Shown in pieces: positions 10,901 through 19,451 of a stretch of DNA of 64,000 nt. The DNA is from a virus: positions 1 through 64,000 of the IMG/VR virus record IMGVR_UViG_3300032897_000002, one strand, 5' to 3'. The position numbers were made by a program, and so were the translations under genes. How positions within the stretch are numbered: the first letter of the stretch is position 1; each line of letters begins with the position of its first letter. The notes under the pieces are model-generated. The model made no database searches. It worked only from the letters and a program-made list of their open reading frames with translations, and was not told the origin of the DNA.

Positions 10901-12197
10901 AAATTCCGTTTCCGTTGGAAGTACCGTACACCGTTACGGTCACCACGGCCCCAGCCTGATAAGTCCAGGTGACTTGGGTGGGCGAGGTGCCGTCCAAGAT
11001 CGTAGCGCCGGGTGCGGGACTGGCCGGAAATGCCGGGATGCTGCCGCCGCTGGTGCCAGGCACAGTGACCTGCCAGACGTGGCCGTACTGATCCACAATG
11101 GTGCAGCCGAGCACGTAGGCGTTATCGGCCTGCCAGCCGGGGGCCTCGCCGGACGCAATGGCGTAGGTGTAGGTGGCGACGTTGGACAGCAACGCGGTGG
11201 CCTGCACAAGCAACTGCCCGAGGGTGGGCGTAAACTGGATTTCCCAGACGCCATTCCACTGATTCGGACTGGCCCCCGAGATCGTCAGGTTGCCGCCGAT
11301 GGTGGCACTGAGCGCCGGGATGGGATTGGTAATGGTGAGGATGGCTGATGTTTTGCGGTATGTCCCGCCCGCCGTTCCCCGCGCAAAGTCGCTTACGGCA
11401 ATGCTGGTTGTGACCAGGATGTAGGGCTTCGTGCCGGTGGCGTCCGTAAAAAACCCGGTTCCCGCAACGGTATAAGTGCCGTTGGGATTCTGGCCTTCCA
11501 GCGTTCCCATGCCGGAGATGTAGATGTTGTCCCCGATTTTAACATCCCCCAGCCAGATTGCCCCGACGCCGGGTCCGCCCATGATCCAGAGCGAATTGGC
11601 GGAGGGCGGCGCGTTGTACTCGTCAATGTACGCTCCCCAAACCGCACTGTCGATGACGTGCGTGCTGTAGGGCTGGATGATGGACTGCACGCCGTAGGTG
11701 GCCGGTGGCGCCTGCGGCGGTACAGATGGCCCCGCACCCGGCCCGCACTGCGAAATGCGGTCAAGGTTGGTCCCGTTCCACTGCCGGGGCTGGTCTACTC
11801 CCGAAACAAGGTTCGAGAGTCCGATGAACTCAGCGTTGGGGAACGTAGCCGACAACGCACGGGCGCTATTGAGGATGCCGCTGTAGAACTTGGTCAGGAT
11901 GCCCGGAATGGCGAGGTTCTCGTAGAAGAGATTTCCGGTGCTGTCCTGAAAGAGCGTCTGTTGCAGGCCACCCGGCAGGCTCATGCCCTTGATCCACTGA
12001 TAGGCTGCGGTGCCGGACGGAAGGGTGACCGGGACGGTCAGTCCGGGTCTTATGGTGAGGCCCTGAATGGTAAAATCTACGTCATAGCATAGTGGACTAG
12101 CCCCGGCTGGGAGCACGCGGGGGTCAGCGATAGTGTATAACCCGCCAAATGACTGAAGGGTAAACTCTCGGGCTGGGGGCTGCGGTTTTCTAGCCAC
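7959..12197 (-). CDS. large beta-rich tail protein (nozzle / tubular B-like N terminus)
   Basis: 1412 aa. Near residues 12-50 the pattern is GG...ADP..LP.GAS....DF...G...RPGL, similar to the start of podovirus tail tubular/nozzle proteins, which anchor with an N-P-x-G-L-x-K-R-P-G type motif. The rest is Thr/Ser/Gly/Val-rich with many short beta strands, resembling Ig-like or jelly-roll modules used for surface attachment. No signal or membrane segment. Located after the adaptor genes and before the internal proteins. Tail role is likely; exact position in the tail is inference. Confidence 0.7.
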   Translation of the reverse strand: MARKPQPPAREFTLQSFGGLYTIADPRVLPAGASPLCYDVDFTIQGLTIRPGLTVPVTLPSGTAAYQWIKGMSLPGGLQQTLFQDSTGNLFYENLAIPGILTKFYSGILNSARALSATFPNAEFIGLSNLVSGVDQPRQWNGTNLDRISQCGPGAGPSVPPQAPPATYGVQSIIQPYSTHVIDSAVWGAYIDEYNAPPSANSLWIMGGPGVGAIWLGDVKIGDNIYISGMGTLEGQNPNGTYTVAGTGFFTDATGTKPYILVTTSIAVSDFARGTAGGTYRKTSAILTITNPIPALSATIGGNLTISGASPNQWNGVWEIQFTPTLGQLLVQATALLSNVATYTYAIASGEAPGWQADNAYVLGCTIVDQYGHVWQVTVPGTSGGSIPAFPASPAPGATILDGTSPTQVTWTYQAGAVVTVTVYGTSNGNGIFNVANATITSATSTTFTTTIPSPNFAAAGEAGNAISGSANVIVIDPAQKTLNTGSPGTDPIYGNASAGGLVVPPATGNVAAGQRYAICMFLSRSGNITPASPPVSFYTTGQSTQLTFQNIPIGPPNVIARIIAINAANAGIAGPYFWVPTPVTVPGTQATLGAAITYDATIINDNVSTFLGPINISDPVLLDSINVTEAGNNTQQQREIGEFAKCVNYFGRGFYIGERVKTDNFVNVTFDGGTVSGLPAGWTVSPKLAYDISVVPSPIVNTSLYIKNIATPKIVQAVSYSATAASTITAAFGVSPTPGNTIVFLLTGHNQVGGYPSQTGLITQTNKTGAYWNSAIYTRTVQAGDSASWTLSLGGTQTGFSTLAMYELPGTPVVTAASGEITSGSITTNVITPTGTSIVLANFIIDNGTYAETVKLSPTIYYVDQIESTYSFNANVYTVTGSGASLPTSAITLTATPWTPVLNPVWTTILCSYGPTGVTINPTGTTLPNMLVLSQGAALDAYSEAIIQSNTAYSVRVTASIPSGKTSGSLVVELYSPSLDANWPFTIPFASMSTSVKEFTATFSNPQWLPVPSDLQLRVYPLNMAVVTDVLVDRIEIYPTTQPVYAQQCAVSYAESYEAVDSITGVIDTSNFTAEPQTDIFVFLETLYIKTATKTFAIAAANQSGEPSSWEIREVSNTIGECGPLASDLGEEYSLDACGLGVFLFDGGNHIKISQEVQSIWNAIYKPALNTIWLRNDITNKRIMVGIPLPTPNQWLPNAPVNATPTSPNVILMCSYLGLDTGLQIAEGPSIVVSAFAGHLIFKEGHRKWTLWTIPSPLGNFIPRPDGSTQFWFGGNFNGEIYELDPTNTTDNGAAIPETYCTNGFSDKITNETLQLGDVRKLYQYGLAKIEGSGQWNVNFYPETLATPYMATQAAFNLYNPALDDTNFPIAQNGNAMFIEFTVDGNVGSWFQLERLVIFVCRDPWLPISGV

Positions 12198-12200
12198 TTT

Positions 12201-12473
12201 TTACGGTTCCCAATCAGGAATATCAACCGTCTTTCCTCGAAGCTCATGAAACGAGTCATCCAGAAATTGAATCTTGCCTTGGCTGACGAAACTGTGGCAG
12301 CGAAGCTGGGGTTGCGAGGCTTGCACCACAATGCTCGGGTAGAACGTCGGCACGCTCATGGATTCGTTCCATTCCCAAACTGGCCCTTCACCCCCTACCC
12401 TTACCGCGTGCCCGTAATTGCAGCCGGGACAATGGAAGATGAGCAGGTTCTCGGCGCAACGGTGCAGCTTCAC
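12201..12473 (-). CDS. DUF6527-like small phage protein
   Basis: 90 aa. Contains FHCPGCNYGHAV, a W.WN element, PTFYPS, CHSFV and a final FLDDSFHELRGKTVDIPDW pattern. This arrangement of a Cys pair, central Trp/Asn and late Cys-His matches the DUF6527 family found in many phages; two Cys and several His could bind a metal. No function is established. Its ATG overlaps the stop of the upstream gene by 4 nt (ATGA). Confidence 0.75.
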   Translation of the reverse strand: MKLHRCAENLLIFHCPGCNYGHAVRVGGEGPVWEWNESMSVPTFYPSIVVQASQPQLRCHSFVSQGKIQFLDDSFHELRGKTVDIPDWEP

Positions 12474-12826
12474 GCCGAGGCGGGCTCGTTTTTTGGCGCC
12501 TCCGCCGCTGGCTCCTCGGGTGGATGGACTTCCGGCTTCGGACCGCGCATCACACCGGCCGCGTCCGGCTGCGGCGGTGGAGGTGGCAACGGTTCCGCTG
12601 GCGCTGGCACTTCCGGTTTCTCGGGCTCCGGGGGAGCTTTCTCAGGTGGCTTCGCTTCCGCCTTCACGGCCAACTCAGGATAGAGCGGCTCAAGAGGCCC
12701 CGATGCCGGGGGAAAGCATACCGGGCAGCAGCCTTTGATGGCGGGTGGAGAAGTGTGTTCCGCCTTCCGCACTCCCATGTGCTTTCCGCAACCCGCACAG
12801 AATACATCAACGTCGATTAGCGCCAT
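12470..12826 (-). CDS. zinc-ribbon protein with Pro/Glu-rich tail
   Basis: 118 aa. Residues 10-37 hold CAGC and CPVC, enough for one zinc ribbon; residues 55-118 are a disordered Pro/Glu/Ala tail. Translationally coupled (ATGA) to the DUF6527-like gene. Function unknown; possibly a virion accessory or early regulator carried in the late operon. Confidence 0.65.
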   Translation of the reverse strand: MALIDVDVFCAGCGKHMGVRKAEHTSPPAIKGCCPVCFPPASGPLEPLYPELAVKAEAKPPEKAPPEPEKPEVPAPAEPLPPPPPQPDAAGVMRGPKPEVHPPEEPAAEAPKNEPASA

Positions 12827-12836
12827 TGCGCCCTCC

Positions 12837-13157
12837 TCAACTGAAACTCATGGGCGGCGTGCTGCGGCCCATGGCTGAAAAACGCCTCTTGCTGGGAGGA
12901 GGCATGGGTTCCTCGGACTCTTCCGGCTCCGCGCCGCGTCCCATCAGCCGCCCAATCTCGCCGGGGATTTCAGGCGTCTGCCGGTCGCGCTCCTCTGCCG
13001 GCAGCGGTTGATCGCTGGAACGGGTCATGCTGGCCAGCAGTCCTTCATCGGCCGCACCTTCACGGGCCTGGCTGGCGCGTGAGGCAAAGCCCGATGAATT
13101 CCCTCGCGGCTTGCGGGCCGTTGACATTCTCTTTGGGTCACTCTTTATCCATGCCAT
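12837..13157 (-). CDS. hypothetical basic, disordered protein
   Basis: 106 aa, rich in Ser, Arg, Pro and Glu, with no hydrophobic core. Ends 11 nt upstream of the zinc-ribbon gene, in the same operon as the adaptor. Start ATG is preceded by GGAGG within the leader. No family recognised. Confidence 0.55.
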   Translation of the reverse strand: MAWIKSDPKRMSTARKPRGNSSGFASRASQAREGAADEGLLASMTRSSDQPLPAEERDRQTPEIPGEIGRLMGRGAEPEESEEPMPPPSKRRFSAMGRSTPPMSFS

Positions 13158-13176
13158 GTTGCCTCCTTAGACTTTA

Positions 13177-13983
13177 CTAAACTCCCCATTCCATGATCCC
13201 GGCCTCATCCCCGTAAGACTCTCTCACAACGGGAGCGGCCTGCTTCGCCCGCACGATGCGGTTGGCCATGCCGAGCATCGCCTGCTGGTAGTCCTCTTTG
13301 AAGGAATCGACATCAAGCATTCCGGGCTTGCCCTTGGTGTACTTGTACGCCGCCCACGCCGCAAGCGGCTGCACGTCCTCCAGAAACGGAAGCGCCGTCA
13401 GCGGAAAGGTCGAAGGCTGCCATATCGCGCTTGTGTAGACGATGGACGTGCAGGAATAGCGCAAGCGGATGTCGCACAGTTGTGTCGAGCCGTTCCAGTA
13501 GATCGTGTTGTTGCGCCACTCCCATTCGCCAAGGAATTGACTCTGGTAATCGCTGCGGATGCCGGTGGTGGTTTCTTTAAAGTGTCCGAACGGGAGATTG
13601 CTGTTACTGTTGCGCTGCCACATATAGAGCGGCGTGATGAGGTTCGTCGGAAGCGTAGGGGTGACGGTTGTGTTGGTGCCGTCAAAGAAGCCGCTGAAGC
13701 TGAGCGCCTGCTGCGCGGCAGGATCGGGATTGCCGGGACCGTTGGCTCCGCTGATGACCGGGATGTTGTAGATGACAACTTCCTGACGGTTCGCCATGAA
13801 GCCGGTATTTTCGAGGTCGCGCTGAAGCTGCCAGATGCTTTCGTTCAAAAGGGGTAGGATCGACGGGTGCGAATCCGTCAGAACGCGGCCCTCGCCGGGG
13901 GTTCCAGTTGTCCCGGCGAAGGTGTCGCCCACGTAAGTCCGTAGCCTAATGCAATAGTCCTCGATGGTGGGGAACGCGCCCAT
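13177..13983 (-). CDS. head-tail adaptor / tail tubular A-like protein
   Basis: 268 aa, mixed alpha/beta, starting MGAFPTIEDYCIRLR with an early helix and VLTDSHPSILPLLNESIWQLQR, then a beta-rich middle and a C-terminal helical segment (LPFLEDVQPLAAWAAYKYTKG). Such N-terminal helical bundle plus late helix proteins of about 200-300 aa, next to the portal/tail genes, are gatekeeper or tail tubular A proteins that cap the portal. Assignment rests on fold pattern and position. Confidence 0.6.
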   Translation of the reverse strand: MGAFPTIEDYCIRLRTYVGDTFAGTTGTPGEGRVLTDSHPSILPLLNESIWQLQRDLENTGFMANRQEVVIYNIPVISGANGPGNPDPAAQQALSFSGFFDGTNTTVTPTLPTNLITPLYMWQRNSNSNLPFGHFKETTTGIRSDYQSQFLGEWEWRNNTIYWNGSTQLCDIRLRYSCTSIVYTSAIWQPSTFPLTALPFLEDVQPLAAWAAYKYTKGKPGMLDVDSFKEDYQQAMLGMANRIVRAKQAAPVVRESYGDEAGIMEWGV

Positions 13984-14003
13984 ATTTGGTCCTCAGACGG
14001 TTC

Positions 14004-14906
14004 TTACTGCTGCTTCGCCTTGCTCGGCCGCGTCTTGGCTTCCAGTTCTCCCATTTCTTCAACTTCGCGAGCGGCTCTCCACCAATCTCCTCGATGAGAG
14101 GCCGGAACGTCCTCCAGCTTTTTCACGCCAGCGTTGACGGCTTTTTCCCACGAGCGAATGCAGAGCATTCCGATGGACTGGTTCATGTGGAAGGCCACAC
14201 CGGGTCGGATTTGCTCGCCGCAGTTCTCGCAAAACTCCGGCGTAGCCAGATGACTGTGCCAGCCAGGGGAGATTTGGAAGTAATCCGCTGCTTTGTGCAT
14301 TTCAGGAGAAATCTCGTTTTTGGGTGCCTGCGGGTCTTGTGAAATTTGGTTTGCGCGTTCAATCAACGCATGATAGTGCTGTTCCATGCGCTGTTTTGCC
14401 TTGGTGAGTTCCTCGCGGGTCGGCGGATTGTTGATGGTCCAGAACACTCCGCGCCGGCTGAGGTCGTCGCTGCCACCGTCGAGCCACGCCTGATCGGCAG
14501 GCGGCTGCGCCCACATATCCACGCCCAGGTTGGACGGGTTGATGATGTCCATTGCCATTCTCTCGCCGTACTGCGGGATGAGGTCCGTCTCCCCGCTCTC
14601 CGCACGGATGTCTTTGAGGTGCGTGATGTTGGGGAACTTGATCGCGAGGATGTACGGCTCATCGTCCGGGCAGGCCGGAATGCGGATGTTGGGGCAGTGC
14701 GGTGGCCGCGTCACATGGAATTCGCGGTGCGAGATGTTGTAGACATGCACCCAATAGTCCGGCTTGCGGTTGGCGTAGGGATGCTGGCTGAGGTCGGTGA
14801 ACTGGATGCCGGTGAGGTTCTTGTCGCGGGTGAAAACTCTTTCCTGCTGCTGAACGCTTGCGCTAGGCGGTACAATCTTGGCGTCGTATGCTTGTCCTTC
14901 GGGCAT
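14004..14906 (-). CDS. hypothetical virion-region protein with CxxC, paralogue of the 33507-34373 product
   Basis: 300 aa. A middle block with IPACPDDEPY, ERMAMDIINPSNLGVD and GVFWTINNPPTREE recurs almost in register in the protein at 33507-34373. The C-terminal part has CENC plus further Cys/His (about residues 225-250), suggesting zinc binding. ATG at 14906 has GAGAGGAG upstream. Role unknown; location between adaptor and methyltransferase genes suggests a structural or modification accessory. Confidence 0.65.
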   Translation of the reverse strand: MPEGQAYDAKIVPPSASVQQQERVFTRDKNLTGIQFTDLSQHPYANRKPDYWVHVYNISHREFHVTRPPHCPNIRIPACPDDEPYILAIKFPNITHLKDIRAESGETDLIPQYGERMAMDIINPSNLGVDMWAQPPADQAWLDGGSDDLSRRGVFWTINNPPTREELTKAKQRMEQHYHALIERANQISQDPQAPKNEISPEMHKAADYFQISPGWHSHLATPEFCENCGEQIRPGVAFHMNQSIGMLCIRSWEKAVNAGVKKLEDVPASHRGDWWRAAREVEEMGELEAKTRPSKAKQQ

Positions 14907-14993
14907 TGCTGCTCCTCTCTGGGAGTTTAGATTGGCCGGTGGTCCCGGCTCTTTGATAGTTATACGCTTACAATCGAATCAAAGCAAATAAGT

Positions 14994-15644
14994 TTACTGC
15001 AACACTCCCCCGCCAACCGGCTGGATGAGGCCGCTCGGCACGATGCTGCGGCCATGCGGAATGCGCTTGCGGAAGTCCCGCACGAACTTCATGCGCTTCT
15101 CGATGAGTTCCATCTTCTGCTTGAGGGCGCTGTTGACGTTGGCTTGGCCCGAGAACGAGCAGGCGTCTCCGAACTGCGGGAAGGCGTCTTGCAGGCGGTC
15201 GGCAATGACTCGGACCTTCTCTTCTTCCTTCGCCAGTTCCGCTTCCTTGTACACGCTGAGGCGCTGCTTCATCGTGTCGTGCTCATGGCGCAGGTGAAGG
15301 AACATGATGCGGCCCAGAACTTCCTTGTTGAGCCATTCGCTGTCGAGCATGTCCGGCTCCTTGCGGCCCTTGATCTCATGGCGAAAACACTCCAGCGGCA
15401 CGTAACCCCCTCCACTTGGAAATTCGCCAAATTGAGCGCCGTCCCAATCGCACTTCGGGCCGAAGTCCTGCGGCGGTCGAAATTCCGCGAGCACCCAAGC
15501 ATCCTTGTAGGGGAAGAAGAAGCAATCGGGGATGGCGAACTGGCCATCGGGCGTGCTGCCCCAAATCAGCTTGAATCGCGGCTTGCCGTAGGTCGTGCCA
15601 CCAAAGTTTTCTACGAAGTCCTTGTAGTGCTTAGGAAGGTGCAT
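14994..15644 (-). CDS. hypothetical protein with helical C-terminal half
   Basis: 216 aa from ATG at 15644, which shares bases with the TAA of the methyltransferase gene (TAATG), so this start is preferred over an upstream one inside that gene. N-terminal half is aromatic (KPRFKLIWGS, IPDCFFFPYKD); residues 120-190 are charged helices suited to coiled coil. No family recognised. Coupled to the methyltransferase. Confidence 0.65.
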   Translation of the reverse strand: MHLPKHYKDFVENFGGTTYGKPRFKLIWGSTPDGQFAIPDCFFFPYKDAWVLAEFRPPQDFGPKCDWDGAQFGEFPSGGGYVPLECFRHEIKGRKEPDMLDSEWLNKEVLGRIMFLHLRHEHDTMKQRLSVYKEAELAKEEEKVRVIADRLQDAFPQFGDACSFSGQANVNSALKQKMELIEKRMKFVRDFRKRIPHGRSIVPSGLIQPVGGGVLQ

Positions 15645-16756
15645 TACTGCGTCTTCTCCTTGAGCATTTCCAATTCTACCATTGCGTCCAATTCGCCGGT
15701 CAGTGCTCCAATTTTGTCCGGCCCGTCGTATTCGATGCAAGATTGCCGCATCGCCTCAGTTCTGGCAAAGAGAGTTGTTGTCAGGCAGTGCGGACTAAAC
15801 CAAATTCTTTCCCTGCCGCAATTAAGTCGGCCAACCCCGTCATCATCGCCTTGGGAGCCGTAACCGCCGCGTGCTTTCCAATGAACACATTCCCAAGTTT
15901 CTGGAAAAACGTGCTCACCCTCATAGCCACAAAGGGCGATTCTCATGCGCGGGTCTTCTCCCCATTCCAAGGCCCACTCGCGAACTTCCTTAGCCACGCT
16001 CAGGTCTTCGGCAGAATAAAGTCCTTCGGTTCTTTCCGCATCATCGGAATATGGAGGATCGAGGAAAACACCCGTAATGCCATGCTTGACGGTTGGCGAA
16101 GGTCCGCAGATACGGCTCCAGTCGCCGCAGCATACCCGCACGCAGCGCAGTCGGTTGGCAAGCTCCGTCATGTAAGCAATCAGATGCGCCCGAGAAAGCG
16201 TCCCCGAGGTGAGGTCGCTTGCGATGCCGCCCATACCCGCGTCCCCGAGGTGAGGTCGCTGGCGATGCACGCCCTTACCCGCGTCCCCGAGGTGAGGTCG
16301 CTGGCGATGCACGCCCATACCCGCATCCCCGAGGTGAGGTAGCTGGCGAAGTCCCGAGCACCAGCCCGAACCAATCCAAACGCATTGCCCCCATACCCAC
16401 CACCCCGCAATCTTCACATCAAAATAATCAGGGTCGGTCTTCATGCGCTCAGCCCAATCAGTCTGCTGAATCAGCCACAGATGTCGGGCGTGTTGATCGG
16501 CCTCGTTGACCGGATTATCTGCATATCGAGCCACTTCCTCTGGTTGAGCTTGCAAGGCACGCCAGAAGTTTGCTATGAAGCAGTCCCGGTCATTTACTGT
16601 TTCGGTGTGTGGAAACGTAGGGCGACCAAGAAGAACAGCCCCGCTTCCGAAGAATGGCTCGACATAATTGGGGACGTTTCCAAACCGTTCCCAAACCAAT
16701 TGTGCAACTTTTGATTTTCCGCCGAACCATGGGAATGGAGCTTGGAGTTGAGTCAC
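15644..16756 (-). CDS. D12-class (Dam-type) DNA adenine methyltransferase with internal repeats
   Basis: 370 aa from a GTG start with AAGGAG upstream. PFPWFGGKSKVA near the N terminus is the S-adenosylmethionine motif I and FLDPPYSDD (around residue 240) is catalytic motif IV of alpha-class N6-adenine methyltransferases, which protect phage DNA or modify A in short target sites. The target-recognition region is interrupted by tandem 14-residue units of PHLGDAG type encoded by a 42-bp minisatellite. The last 40 residues are nearly the same as the tail of the unrelated methyltransferase at 41728-42555. Family sure, target unknown. Confidence 0.88.
   Translation of the reverse strand: MTQLQAPFPWFGGKSKVAQLVWERFGNVPNYVEPFFGSGAVLLGRPTFPHTETVNDRDCFIANFWRALQAQPEEVARYADNPVNEADQHARHLWLIQQTDWAERMKTDPDYFDVKIAGWWVWGQCVWIGSGWCSGLRQLPHLGDAGMGVHRQRPHLGDAGKGVHRQRPHLGDAGMGGIASDLTSGTLSRAHLIAYMTELANRLRCVRVCCGDWSRICGPSPTVKHGITGVFLDPPYSDDAERTEGLYSAEDLSVAKEVREWALEWGEDPRMRIALCGYEGEHVFPETWECVHWKARGGYGSQGDDDGVGRLNCGRERIWFSPHCLTTTLFARTEAMRQSCIEYDGPDKIGALTGELDAMVELEMLKEKTQ
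16199..16350. repeat. 42-bp minisatellite inside the Dam-type gene
   Basis: Four head-to-tail copies with starts of the common CCCCGAGGTGAGGT core at 16202, 16243, 16285 and 16327. Spacing is 42, 42 and 41: the copy nearest the gene's 3' side lacks one base, so that last unit is read in another frame than the others. Coding effect is a run of 14-residue PHLGDAG repeats. Confidence 0.85.
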
Positions 16757-16849
16757 TTACGGCTCTCCTTCTCCATCAGGATGCCAATAGGCAGATAGGT
16801 TTTCACGCGCATAGGGTAGCACATGGCAGGAGCGTTGCAAAGCAGTTTT

Positions 16850-16873
16850 GAGGGGTGGCTCGCACCACCCCTC
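16850..16873 (-). terminator. hairpin after decoration gene (no U-tract)
   Basis: Perfect 9-bp stem GAGGGGTGG/CCACCCCTC with a 6-nt loop, 25 nt past the stop of the 16898-17431 gene. Neither strand has the expected downstream T-run, so this may be an RNA-stabilising or factor-dependent hairpin. Confidence 0.4.
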
Positions 16874-16897
16874 GGACGCATCAGAATCCCCGCAGCC

Positions 16898-17431
16898 TTA
16901 CGTGCCCAGCGCCATGATGATGGTGGTGAGCGCCATGTTGGGATTCGGAGCAGGAGACCCGCCGGCTGCCGTCAGCACGGTCGCGATGGTGATGGCGGAG
17001 CCCGCCTTGCAGCGCACAATGGCGAAACCGGGGCCGGTGGTGTACGGGCAGTTCCCCAGGACGCCGTTGTAGTTGGAGCCGGTCCCCAGCGTAATCACGC
17101 CAATCTGGAACGTCTGCGCCGACCCGACCGGATCGGTGAAGCCCGCCGTGACGGTGTGGTATCCCAGGCTGGACGAGGCGCCGCTGCCCAGGACGGTCGT
17201 GGTGCCCTGGCACGCAATCAGGTAGGTGCCGTTGGCCGGAGCGGTCATGAGCGTGGTGGTGCTGATGGTGGCAGTGACGGCCGCCATGGTCTGGTTATAG
17301 AGAATCGCCGGAAGCGCCGAAATCCCGGCCGGAAGGGGCGGGGCCGTCGAGAACCCGGCGCCGCAGATTTCCCGTGGGCCTTGGTACTCCCATCGGTGGT
17401 TGAGTACGTCAAGCAGATTCAGTTTCTTCAT
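16898..17431 (-). CDS. capsid decoration / head-associated protein
   Basis: 177 aa. Short charged N terminus, then a Thr/Ala/Gly/Val-rich beta domain (residues 50-177) with many TTT and TAG turns. Small beta proteins coded directly after the major capsid gene are usually capsid decoration or stabilising proteins. The gene follows the capsid gene with only an HNH gene in between. Function inferred. Confidence 0.6.
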   Translation of the reverse strand: MKKLNLLDVLNHRWEYQGPREICGAGFSTAPPLPAGISALPAILYNQTMAAVTATISTTTLMTAPANGTYLIACQGTTTVLGSGASSSLGYHTVTAGFTDPVGSAQTFQIGVITLGTGSNYNGVLGNCPYTTGPGFAIVRCKAGSAITIATVLTAAGGSPAPNPNMALTTIIMALGT

Positions 17432-17476
17432 GTGTTTCCTCCAAAAGGTTTAGGTGCGAAGCTCAGATCGAACCAG

Positions 17477-18073
17477 TTAGTCAAAGAGCGTCGGCTCGGC
17501 TGATACGGGCTTGGGAGCTTCCTGCGGAGGATTGAAAAGGGGAGCCACTTCGCCAGGAGTCCTTTCACGCTTTGGATACTTGGCGAGATAGGCGAGGGCC
17601 TTTTCAAGCCAGCCGTGAACCTCAATGGCCTCCAACCTTCGATTGCATTTCCCGCAGAGCAATCCGCGCACACACTTCCCGCAGCAGTGATATTGCTTTT
17701 GGCAACATCCGTGGTCGTGGTCAATCGAGAGGCTTGAAATTGGGCCATATTGGTTTCTTGCGTTCGTCTCGGCATCGCCGCAGATAGCGCAAGCACCACC
17801 TTGTTCTTCAAACTTACTGCGATACCACTGGACGGTGACGCCTTTGTGGCTGAGATTAGAAATTCTCTGATAAGCCCGGAGTTTCTCAGGCTCGTGCGTC
17901 TTGAGCTTTCGATATCGTCTCCGTGCGTAATCGGCAATCTTTGCATTGTTGCGTCGAGACCAGCCTCGGTGATATTCATTCCAGCACGCCTTGCAGAATG
18001 TTCCGTGGTTGACATTAGGCGGAAAATCGTTATGAACTTTCCCGCATTTGCTACACGCCTTCGTCTTGTTCAT
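17477..18073 (-). CDS. endonuclease VII-like HNH protein
   Basis: 198 aa from ATG 18073 with GAGGTGACC upstream (earlier in-frame starts lack an SD site). N-terminal zinc ribbon (CSKCGK...CKAC), basic helical linker, then the recombination endonuclease VII core: CAICGD, SIDHDH, RGLLCGKCN. The catalytic His is in SIDHDH. Such proteins either resolve branched DNA before packaging or act as homing nucleases. Its insertion between the capsid and decoration genes favours a homing role. Confidence 0.85.
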   Translation of the reverse strand: MNKTKACSKCGKVHNDFPPNVNHGTFCKACWNEYHRGWSRRNNAKIADYARRRYRKLKTHEPEKLRAYQRISNLSHKGVTVQWYRSKFEEQGGACAICGDAETNARNQYGPISSLSIDHDHGCCQKQYHCCGKCVRGLLCGKCNRRLEAIEVHGWLEKALAYLAKYPKRERTPGEVAPLFNPPQEAPKPVSAEPTLFD

Positions 18074-18153
18074 GGTCACCTCTATATGGAACATAACATA
18101 AAGGCGACCATGATACAAGAAGATTCTGCAATAGCTAAGTGCGTTAGAATCAC

Positions 18154-19451
18154 TCAGATAGACGGCTGCGCTGCCGAACTTACATACACGCCAGCGCGAA
18201 CATTTGAGTTGGCCGTATTGAGACTCGCAACGTACGCAAACATCGAACTGGTGAGGTAGGAACCTCCCGCGCTGATGTCAGGTACCGGCGCGACCGTCAT
18301 GCCCCCGCCGAAGTCGTACAGTTCGAGCGGCAGCATCTCACCGATGTACCAGGTACTCGGCGCAAACAGGTCCAGCCGTCCCGGCAGTGCGTTCATGCCC
18401 ACCATCAGGTCGAATCCGCCCCAAGTGGCAGGCCAGTGGCGCTGGGTCATGTCGGGAGTCGTATCGCCCTTGGTATCCTCGCGGCGTGCCGACAGCACGT
18501 TGAGGTAGAGCGAAGCGATCTGCATGGCCTGGTCAGGCCCGCAGTACCACATCGCACTTTGCAGTGCGGCGTTGTCCTTGCCCAATGCACGCAAGAGCAA
18601 CGTCTGGGCGCGGAAGGGGGTCAATGTGCTGATGGAGGCGCCGTTGAGATTGATGGTGGGCGTGCTGAGACGGCCCGGATAGCTGGCGCGGCTGAGCCCG
18701 CCGATGCTGCCGGCGTTTGAGTTGAGTTGCCAAGCCCGGAGTCCTAGGATGGAACTGCCCGCTGCACCGCTGGTACCGGCCACCATGAGGTAGTCGCCGG
18801 TGGTTGTGCCGCTTGGCAATGCGCCAGCGCTGTAGATGGTTTGGGCAACAGGGTCCACGTAGGAGATCGTGAAGCTGCCCCGGCTGGAGCCGCCGACGCT
18901 CGGGAACACCTGAATGACTTGCTGGTCGGCAAACTGGAAGGCGTTGTTGAGGCCCACAATGGAGCTTGTTGACTGCCCCGACCCCGTGTTGTTGTTGATG
19001 GTGGCGGTGGTGGGGATAGTGTCGAGAGTTCCCGACCCATCGCCCTGCAACAGCGATTCGAGGCCCTGCGTGGCCTGCTGGAAAGTGTTCTTCAGTTCCT
19101 GCGCCTGCACGTTGAAGAGTCCGCGTTTGCGGCCCTCCGTCGCAATGCGGGCCAGGAAGGTGATTTCACAGACCGAGAAGTAAAACACCGGAGCCAGCGC
19201 GAAACCGGCCCACTGGCTGCCCGTCCCACGGCCCAGAGAATCGGCGTTGCCGGTCCCCTGCGCGATGGCGGCCCCTGCCTGAATCCTCAAGGGAACGCGG
19301 AAAGACGGACGGGTTACGCCACCCGCTGCGGTCGTGAAGGAGACCGGGATGGTTGTTGCCTTAGTCTTAAATACCGTGTAGAGTGTCTTGTCAAATTGGA
19401 TAAGATCAGGAATATCCTTAGCAAAGGCATCAAGTTCAATCAGTGTTGTTA
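18154..19451 (-). CDS. major capsid protein, main exon
   Basis: Open frame of about 432 codons; the stop TGA of the upstream LAGLIDADG gene (19455-19453) is in the same frame. The N-terminal part reads IELDAFAKDIPDLIQFDKTL and TVFKTKATTIPVSF, then a mixed alpha/beta domain and a C-terminal domain with a central sheet (FDLMVGMNALPG), as in HK97-fold capsids. There is no good ATG and SD between the TGA and the conserved region; the real N terminus seems to be the exon at 20092-20131. Joined length is 1338 nt, 445 aa. Capsid assignment from position after scaffold and sequence style. Confidence 0.8.

Noticed and set aside
15054-15863. Long plus-strand frames over the 14.9-15.8 kb region
   Set aside because: Antisense to coupled minus-strand genes with clear starts; frames exist only because of high GC third positions.
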